Source: Burkholderiales bacterium | Lineage (GTDB): Bacteria; Pseudomonadota; Gammaproteobacteria; Burkholderiales; Burkholderiaceae_E | Direction: 5' to 3' | Length of the DNA: 5,586 nucleotides | Assembly (NCBI GenBank): GCA_020348765.1 | Contig: CP070753.1 | Location: forward strand, 1,674,567-1,680,152 | Shown here: positions 1-5,586 of the stretch, one piece after another | Numbering within the stretch: position 1 is the stretch's first letter | Layout: each line of letters begins with the position of its first letter | The notes under the pieces: model-generated | What the model saw: only the letters and a program-made list of their open reading frames with translations | What the model was told of the DNA's origin: nothing | The model's database searches: none | Translations under genes and position numbers: made by a program

Positions 1-1
1 C

Positions 2-1159
2 TTCATGGGTCTGATCGGTATCGTGCAGAACGACATCAAGCGCGTCGTCGCCTATTCGACCCTGTCCCAGCTTGGTTACATGATCGCGGCGCTGGGCGCC
101 TCGGCCTATGCAGCGGGCCTGTTCCACCTGATGACCCATGCCTTCTTCAAGGCGCTGCTGTTCCTGGCCGCCGGCTCGGTGATCATCGGCATGCACCACG
201 ACCAGGACATCCGCAACATGGGCGGGTTGCGCAAGTACATGCCGATCACCTGGATCACGGCGCTGGTCGGTTCGCTGGCGCTGATCGGCACGCCGTTCCT
301 GTCCGGCTTCTACTCGAAGGAACACATCATCGAAGCGGTGCATTTCGCGAACGTTCCCGGCGCCGGCATCGCCTATGTGGCCCTGGTCGCCGGCGTGTTC
401 GTGACCGCGTTCTACTCGTTCCGGATGTACTTCCTGGTGTTCCACGGCAAGGAGCGCTGGCGCGATGCCCATCACGGCCGTCAAGCGCACGGCGCCGCCG
501 GCGCCGCGCACGGTGGGCACGAGGCCGATGATGCCGCAGCTGCCGGCCACGATGCGCACCACCACGGGCTGGGCCCGGGCGATTCGCCGCGCGAGTCGCC
601 GGCGGTGGTCACCGTGCCGCTGATCATGCTGGCGCTGCCTTCGCTGGTGATCGGCCTGGTCGCGGTCGAGCCGCTGCTGTTCGGCGGATTCTTCAAGGAC
701 TCGATCGCGGTGCTGGCCGAGCGGCACCCGGCGATGGCGAGCCTGGCCGAGCACTTTCACGGCTGGGCCGCGTTCGGGCTGCACGCGTTCGTGACGCTGC
801 CGTTCTGGCTGACGCTGGCCGGCGTGGCTGCAGCCTACTACTGCTACATGGTCAACCCGGCAGTGCCGGCGGCGATCCGCGAGCGCCTCGGCTGGATCTA
901 CAGGATGCTGGACAACAAGTACTACATGGACCGGATCAACGAGATCGTTTTCGCCGCCGGCGCGCGCCTGATCGGGCGCGGCCTGTGGCGTGGCGGTGAC
1001 CAGGCGCTGATCGACGGCGTGGCAATCGACGGCACCGCGCGCCTGGTGGCCTGGATCGCCTCGGTGGTGCGGCTGGTTCAGTCCGGCTACATCTATCACT
1101 ACGCGATCGTGATGTTCATCGGGATCGCGGTGCTGCTGTGGTGGTTCGTTCCCCGATGA
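2..1159 (+). CDS. nuoL: NADH-quinone oxidoreductase subunit L (NuoL), 5'-truncated by window edge
   Basis: Distal membrane-arm subunit of respiratory complex I; an antiporter-like proton channel that also supplies the long lateral helix lying along NuoM and NuoN. The frame is open from the first complete codon (Phe, position 2), so the ATG at 5 is internal. By alignment from memory with E. coli NuoL, roughly 293 N-terminal residues are missing. Counting from that ATG, the conserved DIKRVVAYSTLSQLGYM block is at residues 10-26. H41, H45 and K49 in HLMTHAFFKALLFL match E. coli H334, H338 and K342. K105-E106 in GFYSKEH matches K399-D400. A histidine-rich hydrophilic loop spans about 148-190, followed by hydrophobic segments near 200-230 and 258-283. 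The NKYYMDRINE region to about residue 355 fits the amphipathic lateral helix, and a final membrane segment at about 366-381 precedes the TGA. nuoM follows after 36 bases. The family call is very secure. Confidence 0.98.
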   Translation, partial: FMGLIGIVQNDIKRVVAYSTLSQLGYMIAALGASAYAAGLFHLMTHAFFKALLFLAAGSVIIGMHHDQDIRNMGGLRKYMPITWITALVGSLALIGTPFLSGFYSKEHIIEAVHFANVPGAGIAYVALVAGVFVTAFYSFRMYFLVFHGKERWRDAHHGRQAHGAAGAAHGGHEADDAAAAGHDAHHHGLGPGDSPRESPAVVTVPLIMLALPSLVIGLVAVEPLLFGGFFKDSIAVLAERHPAMASLAEHFHGWAAFGLHAFVTLPFWLTLAGVAAAYYCYMVNPAVPAAIRERLGWIYRMLDNKYYMDRINEIVFAAGARLIGRGLWRGGDQALIDGVAIDGTARLVAWIASVVRLVQSGYIYHYAIVMFIGIAVLLWWFVPR

Positions 1160-1195
1160 CACGATGACGGCTCGCGAGCGCGACAACAACGGAAC

Positions 1196-2683
1196 ATGAG
1201 CGCAACCGGTTTTCCCTACCTGACGCTGGCGATCTGGATCCCGATCCTGTTCGGGGTGTTCCTGCTGGCTTACGGCCGCGACGAGAACGCCGGCGCGGTG
1301 CGCGCGATCGCGCTGGTCGGCGCACTGATCGGGCTGCTGGCGACGCTGCCGCTGTACCTGGGCTTCGACACCGCGTCCGCGTCGATGCAGTTCGTCGAGC
1401 GCATGCCCTGGATCGATGCGCTCGACTCGTTCTATGCGCTCGGCGTCGACGGCCTGTCGGTCTGGTTCGTGATCCTGACCGCGTTCATCACGGTCGTGGT
1501 CGTGATCGCCGGCTGGCAGGTCGTCGAGGAGCGGGTCGCGCAGTACATGGCCGCGTTCCTGATCCTGTCCGGGATCATGATCGGTGTCTTCTGTGCCACC
1601 GACGGGCTGCTGTTCTACGTCTTCTTCGAGGCGACGCTGATCCCGATGTACATCATCATCGGCGCCTGGGGCGGCCCGCGACGCGTGTACGCGGCCTTCA
1701 AGTTCTTCCTGTACACGCTGGCTGGATCGCTGTTGACGCTGGTGGCACTGGTCTACCTGTACCTGCAGTCCGGCACCTTCGACATCCTGGCCTGGCACAA
1801 GCTGCCGCTGACGCTGAACGAGCAAGTGCTGATCTTCCTCGCGTTCCTGGTGGCATTCGCGGTCAAGGTGCCGATGTTCCCGGTGCACACCTGGCTTCCG
1901 GACGCGCACGTCGAAGCGCCGACCGGAGGCTCGGTGGTGCTGGCCGCGATCATGCTGAAGCTGGGCGCGTACGGATTCCTGCGCTTTTCGCTACCGATCA
2001 CGCCCGATGCGAGCCGCGAACTCGACGCGCTGATCATCGCGCTGTCGCTGATCGCGGTGGTCTACATCGGTTTCGTCGCGCTGGTGCAGTCCGACATGAA
2101 GAAGCTGGTCGCCTATTCGTCGGTCGCGCACATGGGGTTCGTGACACTGGGTTTCTTCATGTTCAACCAGATGGGCGTGCAGGGCGCGATCGTGCAGATG
2201 ATCTCGCACGGCTTCGTCTCGGGCGCGATGTTCCTTTGCATCGGCGTCATGTACGACCGGCTGCACTCGCGCACCATTTCGGACTACGGCGGCGTGGTCA
2301 ACACGATGCCGAAGTTCGCGTCCCTGTTCATGCTGTTCGCGATGGCCAACGCGGGACTTCCCGCGACCAGCGGTTTCGTCGGCGAGTTCATGGTGATCCT
2401 GGGCGCGGTGCAATACGACTTCTGGATCGCGCTGATCGCCGCCTCGACGCTGGTGCTCGGCGCCGCCTATTCGCTGTGGATGTACAAGCGCGTGGTGTTC
2501 GGCGCGGTCGCCAACGACCGTGTCGCCGGCCTGTCCGACGTCAATCGGCGCGAGTTCTGGATGCTGGCGCTGATGGCGGCGATGGTGCTCGCGATGGGCG
2601 TCTATCCCAAGCCGGTCACCGACGTGACCGAAGCCTCGGTCGATGCCCTGCTGCGGCATGTCGAGATCTCCAAGCTCAAGTGA
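1196..2683 (+). CDS. nuoM: NADH-quinone oxidoreductase subunit M (NuoM)
   Basis: Complete 495-residue antiporter-like proton-translocating subunit of complex I in the cytoplasmic membrane, close to the usual NuoM length. Charged residues needed for pumping are visible: E145 in [13 protein letters not shown]224 in [19 protein letters not shown]255 in MLKLGAYG and E397 in SGFVGEF. They match E. coli E144, K234, K265 and E407 by alignment from memory. The [16 protein letters not shown] block (300-315) and the [10 protein letters not shown] motif (338-347) are characteristic of the family. Hydrophobic helices run throughout, and only the last 20 or so residues are hydrophilic. The ATG at 1196 is the only reasonable start, since no other start codon lies in frame after the nuoL stop. 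Its Shine-Dalgarno is poor (GGAA at 1191-1194, only one base away), which suggests translational coupling to nuoL. nuoN begins one base after its stop codon. Confidence 0.98.
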   Translation: MSATGFPYLTLAIWIPILFGVFLLAYGRDENAGAVRAIALVGALIGLLATLPLYLGFDTASASMQFVERMPWIDALDSFYALGVDGLSVWFVILTAFITVVVVIAGWQVVEERVAQYMAAFLILSGIMIGVFCATDGLLFYVFFEATLIPMYIIIGAWGGPRRVYAAFKFFLYTLAGSLLTLVALVYLYLQSGTFDILAWHKLPLTLNEQVLIFLAFLVAFAVKVPMFPVHTWLPDAHVEAPTGGSVVLAAIMLKLGAYGFLRFSLPITPDASRELDALIIALSLIAVVYIGFVALVQSDMKKLVAYSSVAHMGFVTLGFFMFNQMGVQGAIVQMISHGFVSGAMFLCIGVMYDRLHSRTISDYGGVVNTMPKFASLFMLFAMANAGLPATSGFVGEFMVILGAVQYDFWIALIAASTLVLGAAYSLWMYKRVVFGAVANDRVAGLSDVNRREFWMLALMAAMVLAMGVYPKPVTDVTEASVDALLRHVEISKLK

Positions 2684-2684
2684 C

Positions 2685-4157
2685 ATGACCCTAGGCGCTC
2701 AGCTCTATACCGTCCTGCCCGAGATCCTGCTGTTTCTCGGCGCTTCAGTGGTGCTGTTGGCCGAGCTCGTGATCGGCAAGGGGCGCCGGCTGCGCAATGA
2801 CGTGCTGGCGCTGCTGGTGCTGATCCCGCCGACGGCGGCGACGTTCGCGCAGTGGGGCAGCGGCACGCACTACGTCTGGTCGGGCATGTACGTGGCCGAC
2901 GAGCTGGCGCATGCACTGAAGCTTTGCGCCTACCTGGCGGTGGCCGTGACCTTCGTCTACGGCGGCACCTACGCCCGCGACCGCGGCATGCAGCGTGCCG
3001 AGTTCTACTGCCTGGGGCTGTTCGCGCTGCTGGGCATGATGGTGATGATCTCGGCGGCCAACCTGCTGGTCGTGTACGTCGGGCTCGAGTTGCTGTCGCT
3101 GTCGCTGTACGCGCTGGCTGCGCTCAGGCGGGATTACCAGCGTGGCTCGGAAGCGGCCATGAAGTACTTCGTACTCGGCGCGCTGGCGTCGGGCTTCCTG
3201 CTCTACGGCCTGTCGATGGTCTACGGCGGCACCGGCACGCTCGATTTGCGGGCGATCGCGCAGCAGCTGGCGACCGGCACCAGCGACACCGCGCTGCTGG
3301 CCTTCGGTTGCGTTTTCATCGTCGCCGGGCTCGCGTTCAAGTTCGGTGCCGTGCCGTTCCACATGTGGGTGCCGGACGTCTATGACGGCACGCCGACCGC
3401 GACCACGCTGCTGATCGCCGGCGCGCCGAAGCTGGCCGCGTTCGCGCTGACGTTCCGGGTGCTGGCCGAGGGGCTGGTCGGCGTGGCCGAGCACTGGCAG
3501 CAGATGCTCGTGCTGCTGGCCGTGCTTTCGCTGGCGATCGGAAACCTGGCCGCGATCGCGCAGACCAATCTGAAGCGCATGCCGGCCTACTCGACCATCT
3601 CGCACGTGGGCTTCGTGCTGCTCGGCATGCTCTCGGGCGTGGTCGGCGGCGAACTGACCCAGGCCGGCAGCGCGTACGGGGCGTCGATGTTCTACGTGAT
3701 CACGTACGTGTTGACCACGCTCGGCACCTTCGGCGTGATCCTGCTGATGTCGCGCGAGGGCTTCGAGTGTGACCAGATAGAGGACCTCAAGGGCCTGAAC
3801 CGGCGCGCTCCATGGCTCGCCTTCGTGATGCTGATCCTGATGTTCTCGCTCGCCGGCATTCCGCCGACGGTCGGCTTCTATGCCAAGCTGGTCGTGTTGC
3901 AGGCGGTGGTCGGCACCGGCCAGATCTGGCTCGCCGTGGTGGCGGTGCTCTTCTCGCTGGTGGGCGCCTTCTACTACCTGCGCGTGGTCAAGCTGATGTA
4001 CTTCGATGCGCCGGCCGACCAGACTGCGATCGAGGGCGCGCGCGACGCGCGCGCGTTGCTGGGCATCAACGGTGCGCTGGCGCTGCTGCTGGGCATCGTT
4101 CCGGGCCCGCTGATGGCCTTGTGTGTCGAGGCCGTCAAGCTGGCCGTCGCCTCCTGA
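2685..4157 (+). CDS. nuoN: NADH-quinone oxidoreductase subunit N (NuoN)
   Basis: Complete 490-residue antiporter-like subunit of complex I, the one of the three nearest the peripheral-arm junction; membrane protein with about 14 predicted helices. Visible functional residues are E135 in [15 protein letters not shown]160 in [10 protein letters not shown]219 in [21 protein letters not shown]249 in APKLAAF and K401 in GFYAKLVVL. They correspond to E. coli E133, K158, K217, K247 and K395 by alignment from memory. I chose the ATG at 2685, separated by one base from the nuoM TGA, because the protein then starts [16 protein letters not shown], the expected first helix. The frame stays open to an ATG at 2643 inside nuoM, but those 14 extra residues ([14 protein letters not shown]) are hydrophilic and unlike the family. 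No clear Shine-Dalgarno is seen, so translation is probably coupled to nuoM. A GC-repeat-encoded, Arg/Ala-rich linker lies at about 450-458. Confidence 0.98.
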   Translation: MTLGAQLYTVLPEILLFLGASVVLLAELVIGKGRRLRNDVLALLVLIPPTAATFAQWGSGTHYVWSGMYVADELAHALKLCAYLAVAVTFVYGGTYARDRGMQRAEFYCLGLFALLGMMVMISAANLLVVYVGLELLSLSLYALAALRRDYQRGSEAAMKYFVLGALASGFLLYGLSMVYGGTGTLDLRAIAQQLATGTSDTALLAFGCVFIVAGLAFKFGAVPFHMWVPDVYDGTPTATTLLIAGAPKLAAFALTFRVLAEGLVGVAEHWQQMLVLLAVLSLAIGNLAAIAQTNLKRMPAYSTISHVGFVLLGMLSGVVGGELTQAGSAYGASMFYVITYVLTTLGTFGVILLMSREGFECDQIEDLKGLNRRAPWLAFVMLILMFSLAGIPPTVGFYAKLVVLQAVVGTGQIWLAVVAVLFSLVGAFYYLRVVKLMYFDAPADQTAIEGARDARALLGINGALALLLGIVPGPLMALCVEAVKLAVAS

Positions 4158-4173
4158 GTCCGCGGTCATGATG

Positions 4174-4188
4174 CGGCCGCGCAGGCCG
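4174..4188. other. Short GC inverted repeat in the nuoN-Nudix gap
   Basis: The 76-base gap after nuoN contains CGGCC (4174-4178) and GGCCG (4184-4188) around a five-base loop, extendable outward only by G-U type pairs. No T tract follows, so it is at best a weak attenuating hairpin and could easily be chance in DNA this GC-rich. The rest of the gap holds no convincing gene or promoter that I can see. Confidence 0.2.
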
Positions 4189-4221
4189 TGCACGCAGCGG
4201 GCCAGGCATCCGCACTAGATC

Positions 4222-4225
4222 GGAG
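4222..4225 (+). promoter_or_regulatory. Shine-Dalgarno site of the Nudix hydrolase gene
   Basis: GGAG lies eight bases before the ATG at 4234, a good distance for ribosome binding. It supports that ATG as the start and indicates that this gene can be translated independently of nuoN, unlike nuoM and nuoN, which have weak sites. Confidence 0.65.
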
Positions 4226-4233
4226 CCGCGCCA

Positions 4234-4797
4234 ATGGGACGCGAGAAGGCGATCGCCAGTCGGCTCGTGCATGACGAAGGGTTCCTGCGCTTGCGCAAGG
4301 ACACGGTCGAGCTGGCCGATGGCCGCACCAGCACCCGGGAGGTGATCGAGCACCCGGGTGCAGCGTGCATCGTGCCGCTGTTCGGCGACGGACGCGTGCT
4401 GGTCGAGCGCCAGTACCGCTACCCGGTCGATGCGACGCTGCTCGAGCTTCCGGCCGGAAAGATCGATCGTGGCGAGTCGCCGCTGGTGACCGCGCGCCGG
4501 GAGCTCGAGGAAGAGACCGGCTACCGCGCGCTCGAATGGGCGCACCTGACCACGATCTACCCTTGCGTCGGGTATTCCGACGAGCGCATCGAGTTCTTCG
4601 TTGCGCGCGCGCTCGAGCCCGGCAATCGGGCACTCGAGCACGGCGAGCATGTCGAGGTCGAGGTCATGGCGCTGAGCGCGCTGCTGGACGCGGTGCATCG
4701 CGGTCAGGTCCCCGACTCGAAGTCGCAGATCGGCATCCTGTGGCTCGAGCGCTTGGTCGAGGGTGCATGGCCGTGGCCCGCATTCGAGCGGGTGTAG
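4234..4797 (+). CDS. Nudix hydrolase, ADP-ribose pyrophosphatase type
   Basis: Complete 187-residue cytoplasmic enzyme, predicted to split ADP-ribose (or a related ADP-sugar) into AMP and ribose 5-phosphate, using Mg2+ or Mn2+. The full Nudix box Gx5Ex7REUxEExGU is present: G75, E81, R89, E90, E93, E94 and G96, with Leu91 and Tyr97 at the hydrophobic positions. The preceding RQYRYPVDATLLELPAG (59-75) and the following YPCVGYSDERIEFFVA (109-124) are typical of the ADP-ribose/ADP-sugar pyrophosphatase branch, and length is normal for that group. The start is supported by GGAG eight bases upstream. The gene lies 76 bases after nuoN in the same direction and may be read from the nuo transcript. 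In Betaproteobacteria a Nudix gene near nuoN is common, as far as I recall. Exact substrate cannot be fixed from sequence, since GDP-mannose or other NDP-sugar hydrolases share this layout; the Nudix assignment itself is firm. Confidence 0.93.
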   Translation: MGREKAIASRLVHDEGFLRLRKDTVELADGRTSTREVIEHPGAACIVPLFGDGRVLVERQYRYPVDATLLELPAGKIDRGESPLVTARRELEEETGYRALEWAHLTTIYPCVGYSDERIEFFVARALEPGNRALEHGEHVEVEVMALSALLDAVHRGQVPDSKSQIGILWLERLVEGAWPWPAFERV

Positions 4798-4814
4798 GCC
4801 CGCTCGCGCGGGCC
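4797..4814. terminator. GC-rich hairpin between convergent genes, possible terminator
   Basis: A perfect inverted repeat, GGCCCGC (4797-4803) and GCGGGCC (4808-4814) around a TCGC loop, begins at the last base of the Nudix stop codon and lies before the convergent dehydrogenase stop (4850-4848). Its position suits transcription ending in either direction. No T run follows it on either strand, so it is not a classical intrinsic terminator and may act weakly or together with Rho. Confidence 0.5.
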
Positions 4815-4847
4815 ACCGGCGCGACCGCGCCGCACGGAGCAGCGAGG

Positions 4848-5586
4848 CTACCAGGCCGCGCGCAGCAGTGCCTCGATGTCGGCGGCGCGCTCGATCCTGC
4901 GCGGGTTCGTGCGCACCCACAGGTTCTCCATCGCGCCCGCGGCGATGTGTTCGAACTGCTCGGGCTGAACGCGCTGATCGCGCAGTCGCGTCGGAAGCCC
5001 GAGCGCGGCGATCAGCTCGGCGACGGCCTGCGGTGCGTCGCCGTCGTCGCGTCCCATGGCGCTGGCGATGCGCGCCTGTGCCTCGCGGGTGACATCGTAA
5101 TTGAAGCGCATGACATGCGGCAGCATGATGCACGAGGTGTACCCGTGGCTCATGCCGGTGACCGCACCCAGCGAGTGGCCGATGCCGTGGCTGGCACCGT
5201 ACGGCACGCGCAGGATGCCCATCGCGGCCAGCCAGCCGGCCTGCAGGCAGCGCAGCCGGGCCTCGAGGTCGCCCGGGTCGTCCCGGGTGCGCGGCAGTGC
5301 GTCCGAGAACAGGCGCAGGGCGTGCAGGCAGGTGGCTTCGATCAGCGGCGAAGACTGAACCGAGCAGATGCTCTCGACCGCGTGGTCGAGGCCGCGGATC
5401 GCGGTTGACAGCCACAGCCACTGCGGCGTGTGCACCGTGATCGCCGGGTCCAGGATCACCGAGGCTGCGCCGATGTACTTGCCGACTTAACCGTCCTTGA
5501 CCCGGCGGATCGGGTCGGTGCAGCCGCCGAAGTCCGAGAACTCCGCGCCGCCGAGCGTGGTGGTGACCACGATCTGGCGATAGGGC
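4848..5586 (-). pseudogene. Iron-containing alcohol dehydrogenase / maleylacetate-reductase-like, in-frame stop, 5' end outside window
   Basis: Reading leftward from the right edge, one frame gives 32 codons (first complete codon 5585-5583), a TAA at 5489-5487, then 212 sense codons to TAG at 4850-4848. The part before the stop (PYRQIVVTTTLGGAEFSDFG, then GCTDPIRRVKDG) and after it (VGKYIGAASVILDPAITVHT) are both typical of the group III (iron-containing) alcohol dehydrogenase fold, with no shift of frame. Counting from the GTG at 5459, the C-terminal catalytic domain has STAIRGLDHAVES (18-30) and SHGIGHSLGAVTGMSHG (90-106), keeping H26, H95 and H105 where iron-binding histidines sit. The usual Asp ligand four residues before H26 is Arg22, as in maleylacetate-reductase-like members. 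Likely an NAD(P)H-dependent cytoplasmic reductase or dehydrogenase of organic acids or alcohols. A fresh start at 5459 is unlikely: no Shine-Dalgarno is seen and the nucleotide-binding domain would be lost. The stop may be a true recent mutation or a sequence error. Confidence 0.8.

Noticed and set aside
1991..2686. A 231-codon open frame on the - strand opposite nuoM
   Set aside because: Same antisense composition (rich in His, Arg, Asp, Gln), no motifs, fully covered by nuoM.
2745..4193. A 482-codon open frame on the - strand opposite nuoN
   Set aside because: The translation is dominated by Arg, His, Gln, Asp and Glu with no recognisable domain, as expected for the antisense of GC-rich membrane-protein codons. 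nuoN on the + strand is unmistakable.
1304..4256. Four copies of the palindrome GCGATCGC (1304-1311, 3252-3259, 3552-3559, 4249-4256)
   Set aside because: More than expected by chance, but each lies within coding sequence and fits frequent Ala-Ile codon pairs with G/C-ending codons. Spacing is irregular and there is no sign of a repeat element.
4365..5408. A 347-codon + strand frame overlapping the Nudix gene and running antisense to the dehydrogenase
   Set aside because: Arg/Ala-rich shadow that overlaps two well-supported genes in a different frame; no family resemblance.
4135..5421. A 428-codon - strand frame spanning the Nudix gene and dehydrogenase
   Set aside because: It crosses two clear genes in the wrong frame, and its sequence is Arg/Ala/Pro/His-rich with no domain. 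It is a GC-driven shadow.
4848..5459. A stand-alone 203-residue protein starting at GTG 5459
   Set aside because: No Shine-Dalgarno precedes the GTG, it would lack the nucleotide-binding domain, and family-like sequence continues upstream in the same frame beyond the TAA. A broken full-length gene fits better.

Overview
The window looks like chromosomal DNA from a high-GC proteobacterium, by eye about two-thirds G+C with strong G/C preference at third codon positions. The NuoL C-terminus, the histidine-rich NuoL loop and a Nudix hydrolase directly after nuoN are, from memory, most typical of Betaproteobacteria (Burkholderiales-like). That placement is an inference and has not been checked by a search.

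Layout: positions 1-4157 hold the distal end of a respiratory complex I (nuo) operon on the + strand. It contains the 3' part of nuoL (2-1159), then complete nuoM (1196-2683) and nuoN (2685-4157). These three encode the antiporter-like, proton-translocating membrane-arm subunits. The charged residues expected in each half-channel are visible in all three. After a 76-base gap with a good ribosome-binding site comes a complete Nudix hydrolase gene (4234-4797) of the ADP-ribose pyrophosphatase type, in the same direction and possibly co-transcribed. A short convergent intergenic region (4798-4847) carries a perfect 7-bp GC hairpin. From 4848 to the right edge, on the - strand, lies the C-terminal two-thirds of an iron-containing alcohol dehydrogenase / maleylacetate-reductase-like gene. 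Its reading frame is broken by one in-frame TAA at 5489-5487, while family-like sequence continues on both sides.

Function: NuoL, NuoM and NuoN form the proton-pumping part of NADH:quinone oxidoreductase in the cytoplasmic membrane. The Nudix enzyme probably clears ADP-ribose or ADP-sugars in the cytoplasm. This is a plausible housekeeping neighbour for an NADH-oxidising operon, but it is not a complex I subunit. The convergent dehydrogenase is a separate transcription unit, probably for catabolism of an organic acid or alcohol.

I see no new system here: no CRISPR array, mobile element, tRNA or rRNA. The points most worth a second look are the in-frame stop in the dehydrogenase, the loss of the canonical Asp metal ligand in that protein, and the histidine-rich loop in NuoL. 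No stretch longer than 300 bases lacks a gene.
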